Assembly: GCA_003508835.1 (NCBI GenBank) | Contig: PUFA01000003.1 | Location: 22,453,501-22,517,500, forward strand | DNA from: Eonycteris spelaea | Taxonomy: Eukaryota > Chordata > Mammalia > Chiroptera > Pteropodidae | Direction: 5' to 3' | Length of the DNA stretch: 64,000 bases | Part shown: positions 39,486-51,540 of the stretch, one piece after another | How the letters are laid out: the number at the start of each line of letters is the position of its first letter | How positions within the stretch are numbered: the stretch's first letter is position 1 | Notes under the pieces: model-generated | The model's input: the letters and a program-made list of their open reading frames with translations, nothing else | Databases searched by the model: none | Told to the model about the DNA's origin: nothing | Program-made: the position numbers and the translations under genes

Positions 39486-40467
39486 TTTCATTTCTGAAAG
39501 GCAAAATTTCTATATCTCCTCAACACTGTGTTCTACATATACTTAGACATAGACGAGGGACCCAGGCTTAAATCTATTGATAAAGATTTGGTACAGAGGC
39601 ACTGAATTTAGAATCAGAAGACTTGGGTAAAGATATTTGGAAGGAGGAATTTAATTTTTTATGCCACTGTGTAAACCTAGGATGTATCCATAGGCAATAA
39701 TATGGTAAAGCTGATTCGGTGCAAACTAAGAACTTTCTAACCAGCCAAATGATTGAAAGTGAGTTTCCTCTGCTGGTGAATTTCTCATTCGAAGGTATTC
39801 CTGCTTTGTTTACAGGAAGACTTTGTTAGATGTACAGCATTAGATGGGCCGTTTCACTAGACATTAAGATGTCTTTTAATATTGGAATTCTGTGTACACT
39901 TTTAAAAGTTTTGTACTTAACCTAACATTTCTAGGTGGTTGTAGTGATATTCCACAGCCATCTTCTAGAATAAAATGCAGGGTTTTTTTTTTTTTACTAA
40001 AATTAAACAAAATATAATACATCGAAGAAATTTGGTAGGGCTTTCGAGTGACCTAAATAACTTTAATACAGATGCGACAAAGAGGATGATAGGAACGCCC
40101 CCCTACTGTGTATGGTTGGGTGGCACAAGGGAGACCTCCTTGAGGAAACACTAAATAAATGATCTCTGAACTGCCTTCTGAAGTCAACTTCAAGCTATTG
40201 GCACACCTTTATCTTACTCAAACTGAATTAATGATAGTAACAGATCCTGAATTCAAAATATATAAATCTAAATCTGGCAAAATTTTAGGATAAGTGTGCA
40301 TATCTAATTTATAAAAGATGTTTTAATTAACTTCTATTAAGAATTTGTAAACTCTACACACAAATAATTGATTTAAAATCAAATCAATGAAACAGAATAC
40401 AGGAATTTAAAAAGATTTCCATTTTTATGTCAAAATATCGTATACAATAAGGTGATATGAAAGTCAA

Positions 40468-40842
40468 GGTTCAATGAGAGAAACAGAACCATAGGAGATA
40501 CATTCTAAGAGATTTATTTTAAGGAGTTGGTTTAAGTGACTGTGATGGGTGGCCTGGCAATCCCAAAATCCACAGGGCAGAAGAGACGGGCTGACTTCTC
40601 GAGTGGAAGCTGCTGTTACAGGTAAAATTTTTCTTCAGGGATGCCTCAGCTCTCCTCCTAAGGCCTTTTATCTGATTGAATCGGTTCTGCTCAGACTATC
40701 TAGGATAATGCACCTTACTTAAAATCAACTGAAAATGGACATGTCACATTTACAAAATGTCTTCATAGCACAGTGTTTGCTTGAATATCTAAGAACTGTA
40801 GCCTAGCCTAGCTGACGCAGAAAACCAACCATCACAGATGAC
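40468..40842 (-). mobile_element. LTR-like element (MaLR/ERVL class), inverted
   Basis: On the - strand it starts TGTGATGGTTGGTTTTCTGC and GTCAGCTAGGCTAG, and ends near CCTATGGTTCTGTTTCTCTC. The TGTGATGGTTAATTTT...CTGTTTCTCT frame is that of a known mammalian solo-LTR family whose exact name I cannot give. Confidence 0.65.
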
Positions 40843-41361
40843 ATTTCAGATAAGTTGGTGGAGATGATATTGATGTAATTGTCCCTCCATTTCAAAGAAA
40901 AATAAAGTTAAATTTCTACCAAATACAAGAGTGTATTTTTGATGGACAAAAACTGTTTTAGATAAGACCACTGTGAAGATCATGAACTGCAATGAATCAG
41001 TAAGCATTTCTTTTCAAAGTTCTCTCCCTGTTAGTTTTTTAATTTCTTGGAAGAGCTCTCTAATCCCTCTACCTCAATATCATCACAGTGCCTATAAAAA
41101 AGTGCAAATGTTAACAAATATCAGATAAATGCTGTCTTAACCAAAGGATAAGTCAAAATGAGCATCAGCCTACTTGAAGCATAACAAAGTCCTTCTGTTC
41201 AAAAATATGTGTTTGCCACCTTGCTGATGATGTTAGATATTGAATTTGAGCATAATATTCCCTTCAAGTTAAGCATTGCTTTAGTGTACCTTGAACAGTT
41301 GTTTTATGTCTATGCTTGCTACGTGCCGGGCATGGTAGTGGGCTCTGTGGATATACAGTTA

Positions 41362-42668
41362 AAACAGCAATAATAGGAATTTTGTTGGAGATTGCATTAA
41401 ATCTGGATATGGCTTTGAGTAATATGGCCATTTTAATTATGTTAATTCTTCTCATTCATGAGCATGAAATATCGTTCCATTTCTTTTTATAATGTCTTAT
41501 AGTTTTCAATCTATAAGTCCTTCACATTATTTGTTAAGTTTATTCCTAGGTATTTTTGTTGTTGTTGTCGCAATTGCAATTTCATTTATTTTTCTGAAAT
41601 GTCATTGTTAATGTATAGAAACAATGGATTTTTGTACATTTTTGTACATTGATTTGTATCCTGTTATTGTTTCTAATAGTTTTTTGTGGAATCTTTAGAC
41701 TTTTTATATAAAGAATCATGTGTTCTGTAAAAAAGTGATAACTTTAATTCGTCATTCCCAGTTTAGATGCCTTTTATTTCTTTCTCTTGCCTGATTGCTC
41801 TGGCTAGGACTTCCAGTACTATGTTGGATCAACAGTGGAGAGAGTGGACATGCTTGTCTTGTTCCTGATCTTGAGGAAACGCTTTCAGTTTTTCAACATT
41901 GAGTGTGAGATTAGCTGAGGATTTTTCGTATGTGGCCTTTATTATGTTGAGATGCTTTCCTTCTATACCCATTTTATTTGAGGGTGTAATCATAAATGAA
42001 CGTGTATCTTGTCAGATGCTTTTCTGCATCTATTGATATGATCATATGATTTTTATTCTTTATTTTATTAATGTGGTGCATCACATTGATTGGTTTGTGT
42101 ATGTTAAACTATCCTTGCACCCCTGTAATGAACCCCAGTTGATAGTGATTTATTATCTTTTTAATGTATTGCTGTATTCATTTGGCTAGTGCTTTGGTTA
42201 GGATTTTGCATCTGTATTCATAAGAGATATTCGCCTTTAGCTTTCTTGTTTTGTGTTATCCTTGCCAGGTTGGTATCAGGGTAATGTTGGCATCATAAAT
42301 GAAGTTAAGAAGTATTATTTCTTTATCAGTTTTTTGAAAGAATTTGAGAAGGATGAGAAGGATAGGTATTCGATCTTCTTTGAATGTTTGGCAGGATTCA
42401 CTAATGAAGCCATCTGGACCTGGACTTTTATTTTTTAGGAGGTTTTTGATGATCGTTTCAATGTCCTTACTGTTGATCAGTCTATTTAGATTTTTCAGTT
42501 CTTCATGATTCAGTTTAGGAAGGTTATGTGCTTATAAGACTTGTTTATTTCTTTTAGATTATTGAATTTGGTGGTATGTAATATTGGTGGCATATTGTAT
42601 TTCTATGGTGTCCATCATAACTACTCTGTCATTTCTAGTTTTATTTGACTCTTTTCTCTCCCAGTGGC
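41362..42668 (-). mobile_element. Inverted 5' half of a truncated L1 (ORF2 reverse transcriptase region)
   Basis: On the - strand this reads through the L1 ORF2 region leading into the reverse transcriptase: a K-S-P-G-P-D-G-F block near 42405-42425, an A-N-I-T-L-I-P block near 42280, and a final C-N-K-I-P-I-I block near 41370-41400. Frameshifts and stops are frequent. Its last L1 position is directly followed, in L1 order, by the first position of the + segment at 42678, so the two are halves of one insertion. Confidence 0.88.
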
Positions 42669-42677
42669 ATTTTTTTA

Positions 42678-44172
42678 AAGAAAAAGAACAAAAAATTATC
42701 AGATTTGTATGGCATCACAAAAACCGTGAATAGCCAAAGCAATCCTAAGAAAAAGAGCTGGAGGTATCATACTCCCTGATTTCAAATAACACTACAAAGT
42801 GACAATGTCCAAAACAGTATGGTACTGGCAGTAAAACAGACATGCAAACAAATGAAACAGAAGGAAGAGAAGAAAGTGCTGAGAAGAAAGCCTCTTTAAT
42901 AAATGATGATGGGAACACTGGAAAACTGTAGGCAAAAGAGTGAAACCAGACTGTTATTTGTCACCATACACAAAAATTAACTCAAAATGGATCAAGTCCT
43001 AAATATAAGATCTGAAATAGTAAAATACATAGAAGAAAACATAGGTACCAAATTATGGACCTTGGTCTTAGAGAGGATTTTATGAGTTTGACGTCAAAGG
43101 CAAAGGAAGTTAAAGCAAAAATAAATGAATTGGAATATATAAAACTAAAAAGCTTTTTCACGCAAAAAGAACCATCAACAAAACAAAAAGGCAACCAACC
43201 GAATGGGAGAAGATATATACAAAATACCTCCAAAAAAGAGTTAATATCTGAAATGTGTAAAAACTCATATAACTTAACAACAACAACAATAACAACAAAT
43301 CCAATTAAAAAATGGTCAGAGGACCTGAACAGACACTTCTCCCAAGAAGATATACAGATGACTAACAGACATATGAGAAGGTGTTCAACTTCACTAGCTG
43401 TCAGGGAAATGCAAATCAAAACCACAATGAGATACCACCTTACATCTGTTATAATGACTATTATAAACAAGACAAATAATAACAACATTGGAGAGGTTGT
43501 GGAGAAAAAGCAACCTTCATATACCACCGGTAGGAATGTAAGTTGGTACAGCCACTATGGAAAACAGTATGGAGGTTCCTCAAAAAATTAAGAACAGAGT
43601 TACCATTTGACCCAGCAATCCCTCTTCTGAGAATTACTCGAAAAATGTGAAAATATTTATTCTTAAAGATATATGTACCCTATGTTCATTGTACATTATT
43701 CATTGTAGCCAATACATGGAAACACCAAAATGTTCTTTGATAGATGACTGGATGAAGAAGATGTGCTAAATATATAAAAAGGAATATGACTTAGCCATAA
43801 GAAGAGATGAAATGCTGTCATTTGTGACAATGTGCATGGATTTGCGAATATCATGCTAAACAAATAAGTCAGACAGAAAAAGTCAAGAACCATATGATTT
43901 TATTCCCATGCAGGATATAAAACTGAAAGCAACAAATGAATAAGACATATAAACAAACAAAAAGTCATAAACACAAACAACACAATGGTGGTTACCAGAG
44001 GGAAAAGAGGAGGGGTAGCTGGAGAAAGTAAAAAAGAGTAAAGAGGATCAAATATATGATGATAGGAAGATATTCGAACACACAATGCAATATACAGAGG
44101 ATGTAAAATTGTTTACTTGAAACCTATATAATTTTATTAGCCAGTGTCACTCCAATAAATTTAATAAAAAAA
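42678..44172 (+). mobile_element. Sense 3' half of the same L1, with its 3' UTR and A-tail
   Basis: It opens at AGAACAAAAAATTATCAGAT, reads the ORF2 C-terminal part (including a 178-codon open frame at 43055-43591 with words such as [20 protein letters not shown]), then TATGGAGGTTCCTCAAAAAA and the UTR. The end CTTGAAACCTATATAATTTT, then CACTCCAATAAATTTAATAA, resembles bat L1s as I remember them. The open frame is a dead retroelement relic. Its complement also gives a 181-codon frame that is a shadow. Confidence 0.92.
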
Positions 44173-45410
44173 GTACAAAACACCAGTAATAACAAAAACA
44201 ACAACAGCACCAACACCATTTTCAGTCCATGTCTTTATGGAGCTTTGGTCTATTTTATAAAATTAGAAGCCTCTTAAAAGGATGACATTTTATGTTATAG
44301 ATACCTATGTGTAGGCGAGTTAATCAAATGGTCTCCTCTAATAGTGCTATTTATTGAAGGCAGCTGTCCCTTGACACTGAGTCCATTCTAAACATTACTT
44401 AGAACATTCTTAGAACATCATCTCCTTTAGTAGTATGCTCATCCTCTTATGTGAGAAATCTACAAATACATAATGTACATGATATAAGCTTCATTTCTCC
44501 AGTAGTTTATTTTCTTTGTGAGTTTTCCTTGCACCAAATGTTTGTCTTATTTTAAATTAATGGAGGAAAAAGGATTATATTTTTGTCTTTATTCAGGTTG
44601 TTCAGTGCCTTGAGATTTAAAAACTTAACAATTTAAATTGAGTTCTCAATATCTCAAAAAAGTCATGTCATCTTTCAACAAGTGTCATTTGTTTTACAAT
44701 AATTTGTCACACTAATGAGCCACTTTGCAATTTAGCTAAAAGCAAAATTATTTACATAAAAAATTGTACATATCATACTAATGACCGATGGGGCCTAGCT
44801 TGTCTACCAGTGCTCTCTGTGTGCTTTAAAATAATTTCTGTGTATGGTTTTATATGTCTAAATTATCATAGAAATAGACTTTTGTCATGCTCTACTATGG
44901 AAGCGATGCAAAACAAAGTATGCATTGTGATGGTTTGAGGACAAAGCCCTAATGTTTTCTGCTGAAATATAATAGCTTTGGATTTTTCTTTCTTGGCCCA
45001 AAGATAACATGATCACTGACCTTGAATGGATGATGAAGACATAAATTTTCAGATTGACTGTTCTTGATTTATAGGTGGGCTTCTTCTGGACTGTGAGCAA
45101 AAATGATCCTTGCTATTTTTGATTATTTTTTCATCATTCATATTTTATATTCTGTATCTCCTCTAGGCTATTTTCAAGGATACATTTTTATAAAGTGGAA
45201 AAAAATAAATGAGAATATATGAAAAATAATTTGATTTCTTGCTGTCATATTTCTGCCCTGTTGGCCATAATAACAATAATTACCACAACAATCACAAACA
45301 ACATAAAGCACGTCTGCTATCATTAAAATTTAACTAAAACTTTTGAAACCCAGCTAGAAATACTTGTTATTCAGCATTTTTTTTTTTCTCTGTGAAAAAT
45401 TCTTTTATAG

Positions 45411-45521
45411 GACTGGAGAAAGGAAGTCAGTACAGTTTTCAAGTGTCGGCCATGACAGTCAATGGCACTGGACCACCTTCCAACTGGTATACAGCGGAGA
45501 CCCCAGAGAATGATCTAGATG
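45411..45521 (+). CDS. DCC: DCC netrin receptor, internal exon: second half of the same FN3 domain
   Basis: This exon completes the FN3 repeat begun at 32033. It follows a T-rich tract ending TTTTATAG and stops at a G|GTAAGA donor. The first two bases (GA) complete the Gly codon left open by the upstream exon, followed by 36 codons from CTG at 45413 and one base of the next codon. The peptide includes [20 protein letters not shown] and [16 protein letters not shown]. It carries the family's L-x-x-G-x-x-Y tyrosine corner, the strand-F Tyr and the G-x-G-P-x-S F-G loop. N-G-T (45461-45469) is a possible N-glycosylation sequon in this extracellular domain. Both flanking introns are phase 1 and the exon is 111 nt, so it could be skipped without a frameshift; such a protein would lack the last strands of the domain. 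The next DCC exon, which in human begins with a short linker before the fourth FN3, is not visible before the window ends. Confidence 0.95.
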
Positions 45522-46469
45522 GTAAGACCTTTCCCCAGTCATTATACTCTTATTTCCATCTTGTTTTTTAACTTCAGCTTCAAAGGCTCCCTTAAAACAG
45601 TTAATGAATTCCAACATTGGAGATATTTATTCCTCCTATATCTTTAGATGAAAAACAAAACCAAAAATACCCTTAATAAATATACAGTCTTCAACAATGA
45701 CATATAAATATAAACTATGGATTAATTAATCCTCATAATAAGTTACTTTTTTTTGAGATGATTCAAAATGATCTTTTTCTATTCATTTTATTTTGAATAA
45801 TTAACTAACATTTTTTTCAGAGAAACTGCTGCAATTTCTGATAATAATCATGAAATATAATTACTTTGCATAAATTCTCTTTTTTATGATGCTTCCAGAA
45901 AACAGCAATTTGTATTTTTGATTTGTTTATGTTATGCTCATTATTATTTGACACTTCATTTTTATATAAAGAGCAATCCACCTTATTTGCTTCATTGATA
46001 GTTGTTGGAGACATTTGTGGTTGAGATATTGAGATTTATATAAAATTCACATATCAATAAATTGAGTGTAAGCAACATTTTTTAAATCAGAAGACGAAAA
46101 TATTTCTTGAAATATAAACACCATAACTAAATAAGAAAATAAAAATCAAGAGAAAAGGCTAATGGAAACAACAGAAAAAAATCTAAATAATAAAATAGAA
46201 ATATACTACATAGAATTAGACTTAAAAATGAAAGAGATAGAAATTCATGAAAATGAGAGGCACCTGAAGAAAGAAGTAAGTTGTGACCTATAAATTTAAA
46301 GCTAGGTAATCAAAACTGGGCCAAGAAAAATGGCTAAAAGAATGAATGCATGTCTACTGAAAAAGTGATAGCACAGGACAGCGGCCTAAATGACTGACAG
46401 TAAAATAACCTCGTTCCTTAATTGATAGGCCTGAAAGAATGCAAGTTGCTGGAAGGCGGAAATTCTGTA

Positions 46470-46640
46470 TTTTTTCCCTTTCCTCTCCCTTTTCTCCCTT
46501 CCTTCTTCTCTCTTCATTTCTGTGTCCTAATTCCTCTTCCATCACTCTTTCTCAGGTCTGTCCTTTTCTCCTCTTTCTCAAACTCTTCCTTCGCATTTTC
46601 CTCCTCCTTGGTCTTTCCCGTCTTCTCTTTCTAAATAATT
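46470..46640. repeat. Pyrimidine-rich tract
   Basis: About 170 bp dominated by TTTCC, CTTCCTT and TTCTC words. Reading frames on both strands here are low-complexity artefacts. Confidence 0.75.
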
Positions 46641-46769
46641 TATCATCATTCATGATTTTAATGTAGTCACAGATGCGGTTTTACAAAATATTTATGGTGG
46701 CAGCAAAATAATCAGCAAATGCTCTTTCCAGATGACAATCACTGTCATGTGACAGCACATTAATTCAAA

Positions 46770-46920
46770 GAAAACTTGCTAAGCATTAGCCACTGTGCTT
46801 AGTGCTGAGAATATAATAAGAAGAAAGACATGACCCTTTCCTTGTGAAACTTAAAGTGTAGCCAAGAAGGACAGAGAGTCTAGGTGTGGTCACAATAAAT
46901 TGCCATTTTATAGTTCGAAC
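46770..46920 (+). mobile_element. L2 LINE fragment
   Basis: GCCACTGTGCTTAGTGCTGA, GAATATAATAAGAAGAAAGA and CATGACCCTTTCCTTGTGAA match the L2 3' region read forwards. Confidence 0.6.
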
Positions 46921-47159
46921 ATGGTTAAATTTTGGCAGTATCTTATCTGTCAACACGGGATGGATAGCTAGATAGATAGACAAGCAGACAGACATACAGA
47001 AGACTTGCATTTAATGTGAGACTTAAGGGTGAATAGGAATTAGCTATGCAAAAACATACATTAGAAACTGAGAGAGAAAGAATAGAAGGCAAGGCAAATG
47101 CAGGTTTGAAGTCAAGAGAGACCATGACACTGTTAGGGGCCTGAAAAAAAAAAAAAAAG

Positions 47160-47430
47160 ACCTTCAGACTGAAGCATAGAGATGACATATGATGAGGTCT
47201 GTAAGATAAGCAGGCTCTAAATCTGGCAGGACCAAAGTAAGGATTTTGAACTCTGTCCTAAATGTCATTAAAGCAATAATGTGCTTTCTCCTAAGCAAAT
47301 CATTAAAGGATATTTTTAAATAGTGACTTAATTATATTTGCATTTTGAAGAGATAACTCTGGCTGATGCATAAAAAATGTCAGCGAAGTGGACCAACGTG
47401 GTTAGGACAACCTTAGAGATAAGATAAGAT
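47160..47430 (+). mobile_element. L2 LINE fragment
   Basis: GGATTTTGAACTCTGTCCTA, TCATTAAAGGATATTTTTAA and GAAGAGATAACTCTGGCTGA match the forward L2 pattern, preceded by an A15 run at about 47143-47158. Confidence 0.65.
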
Positions 47431-47569
47431 TTTATGGAAAAGTAACTTGACACTCAGAAGATGTTATTTAACTTGTCTTAGGTAATACAAATTGAGAAGT
47501 TGTGAGGCTTTACAGTTACACTTTACAAAACTCATATGCCCTTCGCTAGTATGTTAGAGAACATTAATT

Positions 47570-47614
47570 TATATATTTATTTATTCAACATGTGTTGTGT
47601 TGCATCTTAAAGGT

Positions 47615-47655
<41 letters not shown>

Positions 47656-47950
47656 AGACATTATTTTAGGTACTAGGGGTAAAGCAATAAATAAAGTCCC
47701 TACTCTCAAGGAGTATATTTGTTGACATAGAAAAAGATAGTGATAAATGCTCTGAAGACAAATGAAGCATGTTAGAAGGAATAACAAGTGATTAGATAGC
47801 ACTGCCTTATATAAGGGTTGAGAAACTCTCTTTGATTAGTTAAAATATAAACACAGACTTTAAGGCAGTGAGGAAGTAGCCATGTGAACAGTCAGACAAG
47901 AGCCCTCAAAGCAGAAGGAAAATCAAGAACCGACAATTTGAGATTAAAGC
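47570..47950 (+). mobile_element. L2 LINE fragment split by an AC microsatellite
   Basis: The L2 words resume with ATTATTTTAGGTACTAGGGG and CTACTCTCAAGGAGTATATT, then GACTTTAAGGCAGTGAGGAA. A pure AC run of 19 units (47617-47654) sits inside it. Confidence 0.65.
47617..47654. repeat. AC microsatellite
   Basis: 19 uninterrupted AC units, the longest pure dinucleotide run in the window after the TA repeat at 58284. Confidence 0.95.
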
Positions 47951-48139
47951 CCAGTTGGTGGCTGAACTAAGGCATGGGACCAGAATTGCTGGACCTCACG
48001 TCTTAAGGTTGTCATCCATTTATCTTAAGAATAAAAAGACAGTTAAGGTCAGCTATACAAATGCTTCATCTTTTTTTAATGTTACTTGCGAAAAGACTTT
48101 TAAAATTTATATACTTGTCCTTTATCTTATTACCTTTTC

Positions 48140-48265
48140 TTTTAAAGAAGAGTAATTTAAGCTAAGAAAACTTAACAGACTTGACCAAGGCACTCACCTA
48201 GTGACCATGGAGCTGAAACTCAAGACCAGGTTTCATGACTCAGTGTCCAGTGCAGGTCATTAGGG
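48140..48265 (-). mobile_element. MIR SINE fragment
   Basis: CAAGGCACTCACCTAGTGAC, CATGGAGCTGAAACTCAAGA and CCAGGTTTCATGACTCAGTG follow inverted MIR order. Confidence 0.55.
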
Positions 48266-51095
48266 CAGGGCCTCCACTAATGCTCTAGAACTGATCCAAT
48301 GTCAATAAGAGACAGTGATCCAAGGCAAACAAATTCTAAGAAATGAGGTCATATGATTTACCCAAAGCTAAGGGACTGTATTTCTTACTGGAAGGAGTAA
48401 AAATAAATGGAGCCGAGGTGCTGAAGGTCCTATAAAATACCCAGGATGAATGGGGCTCTCCACTTGACTTATGTGCTCTTTCTCGCCTCACTCCGAATGA
48501 CTCACAGTCTAAGTAACACCCAAATACAATACCACAGCTCTTGGGATGGCACAAAATGTTTATTTAACTGCGGGATTTTTATATCCATGCAATATTAATA
48601 TAATCCAATTCATCTATCCATTTTAATCAAGAATCTCTATGCCATGCTCATGAGTAGTCTTAATCAATGCTGCTTAATTGGATTTGTTTGAATTTTTCTA
48701 TGCTCTTGGCTTAATAATGTCCCTCTTTTGCATGCAGCATTGCTCCCTACTTTGTCCTTATTTGAGTATTGATTGGTGTTATTATGAAATGTCATTAAGA
48801 ATCCGTAGTGTGCCGAGTCATGGGGAGTACAGACGTGAAAGAGAGGAGCAGCCGGCTCTCTTGAGGCATAAACAGATAATGGCTGCACTGATTGAAAAGA
48901 CTTCATGAAAACAAATAGTACTTGAACTAGAAACTTCAGGAAAAGAGGGTTGACTAGGTTTACAGGGAAAGTCTGTGACAGCATAGTAGATAAGAATGCC
49001 TTTAGGAAAATTATGTCCGCCACTATTAGTTGAAAATGCATCCTCATTCTTCCAAATGTTACTCATTCACCAGTCAATTATCTTAACAAATTTCAACACA
49101 TTTCAAATATTGCCTCTTTTCTTATCCTTCCACTTCTTCATTTGGATTGTAATTGCTTAGATAATTCTGTCCTTGCTCATAATGTACACATTAGCAATCT
49201 AAAAAGGTAAATACAAAATTAATAGAAGATAGCTAGTGGAATTGATACTTCTAGCATGTAATGCAGTTATGGATTATGATTTGAGATTGTTCACCTTTAA
49301 AACATAATGGAAACTAATAGCTGTTTTAGGCCATTTAACTATGATTGCGGGAGAGATATGTTTTACTCGCTTTGTAAAGCAGTGTCATACTTGCTGTAAG
49401 AAATTAATTGGATAAACATATTTGGTCTAAGGCTTTTCAGTTTATTGACTTGTGATCTCTGAACTGAGATACTCCCCTAAACTAATTTCAGGTTCTCTTC
49501 CTCCCTCCTGTTTTCCTTATTTTGACTGCATATTCAAATATTAAAAAGTGTAACTCTTGATAGGAATTAATATTTGCACAATTGGGCAGCCTCAGAAATG
49601 GTTACTAGTAGCTCCAGAAGGATTCTCAGCCTGAAGGTTTGTGGGTTCTTTCTCTCTCTCCATATATATATTTCTATATTAAGCTAAGAAGATTTTCTTT
49701 AAATATTCATCTCATTCACGTAAAAGTTTAAATCGCATAATAAGATATAAATGGCTTCTATCAAAACTTTTATGGCTCATGTTGCCAAGCTTCGAATTCT
49801 AAACATTCCAGAGTCAGATATAGAAATCTTGATACAGAAATTTTAGTTTTCTTACATTGTATATACGGAGGAAGCAATCATTTTGAAACCAACTGAAATA
49901 GGAGGCTTATTGCCATAGCAAAGAAATCTGCATGGAAGGTAACTGCAGTGTCAGCCCTCTGTAGGTACATATCTTTGCATAACTTTTCCCCTCTTGCTTT
50001 CAGTCCCCTGGTGAACTCCAAGGGCATGATCCACTCCTTAGGTGGTAACTCTGAGCCCTGCAAGTCAGCTAAACAGAGGCGGTGGTCTGCACAGAGCCAA
50101 AAGCAATGCCCAGTCCTTCTGTGGCTTCTGTAATTCCTCTTGCGTTCTAGGGTTGGTTTAAGCAATGTCAAGATTGACGGTAACTTGGAAAAATACTCCA
50201 ATTCCTTACAGATTGCCCTTTTAATTAGGATGTTTTTTGAAGTAGTTATAGAGCAAAACTCATTGTTTGTTCAGGGTTCCCTGAAAGCATGTTTGCTATT
50301 AGTAAATACTGGGAAGTTTTTACATATTTCTTTTGTGCCTCAAAACTTCAGCTTATAAAAAGATAAGATTATTAGAATTCCTCAAAGTTTTTATGTAAAT
50401 GTTTTCCATAAAGATATGAGAGAATTTGTGATGAAGTTCAGCAAAGTACCCTCCAGGAAATTGAGCTTGGGGATCTGTTTGTGCTGCCTTTTTATTTTAT
50501 ATTTTTTTCTAATTTTGACATGAACAGGTAAAAATTGCTATGCACAATAATGATGTAATTTAAAATTAAACTTCTACGCTAAAACTGGAGAAACATGGCT
50601 ATCACAAATTAGCAGTGAAGAGACTCTTGAAAATGCAAATGTGGTGTAGCAAAAACCATGAATCTAGGAGCATTCTCGAATTTCCTACCCCCAAGAAATA
50701 ATTAGCCCTATTAGCCTGATCAGGTAATGGTTGAATGGAATGGGATTACTGCAAATTCATTTCATTTAGGAAGTGAACCACGAAGAAACTTCTGTTTTGG
50801 AACTTGTACAGCATGTATATTCACTGAGAACAGGGCTTTGAGAAAGAACACATAAAGCTTATTTTCAGAGTAATGATAAAATCTAAGGTGATAGACCACC
50901 TACTAAGAAGGAACACTGTATATTAAAACTTTCATACTCATTCAAAAAATAGAGTCTGAAAAGTAGAAAATCTCTGGGCAGAAGAATGAGAAATGAGAAA
51001 AATAAGTTGTTGACTAATTACAAGAAATTGAAGAATAGAAAAAAAATAAGGAAGAAAGGGAGGAAGAAGGGAAAGGAAAATATTGTATGAGTATA

Positions 51096-51540
51096 GGCTG
51101 AATAATGGCTGCCAAAATGCCACTATCCTTTAATATGTTACTTTACACAGCAAAAGATTTTGCAGACATGATAAGTTAAGGGTACTGAGATAGGGGCTCA
51201 TCCTGTATTATCCAGGTGGACCCCATGTACTCACAAGGGTCCTTATCTGATGGGGCAGGAAGATCAGAGTGACAGAAAGAGATGCGACAAGAGAAGCAGG
51301 GGTCGGAGTGAGGTGGAGCCATGAGCCAAGGAAGATAGGCAATCCCTAGAAGAAGCTGGAAAAGGCAAGAAAATACATCAACCCTATAAACTAAAATATA
51401 TATATATATGTCCCTGCTAACTCCTTGATTTTAGTTCACTGAGACTGATATTAAAGGTCTGACTTCCAGGAATGTAACATAATAAATGTGTATTGTTTTA
51501 AGCCACAACGTATGGCAGCAAGAGGAGACGAAGTGTTTTT
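51096..51540 (+). mobile_element. MLT1-type MaLR LTR
   Basis: GGCTGAATAATGGCTGCCAA, ATATGTTACTTTACACAGCA, CACAAGGGTCCTTATCTGAT, GAAGCTGGAAAAGGCAAGAA and TTGTTTTAAGCCACAACG are all in MLT1 order. A short TA run (51392-51408) lies inside. It is the only MaLR LTR here in the DCC direction. Confidence 0.9.

Noticed and set aside
43055..43591. 178-codon open frame on + and 181-codon frame on -, the longest in the window
   Set aside because: The + frame is the end of a dead L1 ORF2 within the insertion at 42678-44172; the - frame is its shadow. Neither is a host gene.
46354..46666. Charged Glu/Arg/Lys-rich frame and its Phe/Ser/Leu-rich complements
   Set aside because: Products of the pyrimidine tract at 46470-46640.
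46962..46996. GATA/GACA-like short repeat
   Set aside because: Too short and imperfect to be more than ordinary simple sequence.
48664..49047. 127-codon frame on the - strand
   Set aside because: No domain or family recognised, no splice context, and it lies deep in a DCC intron on the opposite strand. Length is within chance for 64 kb.
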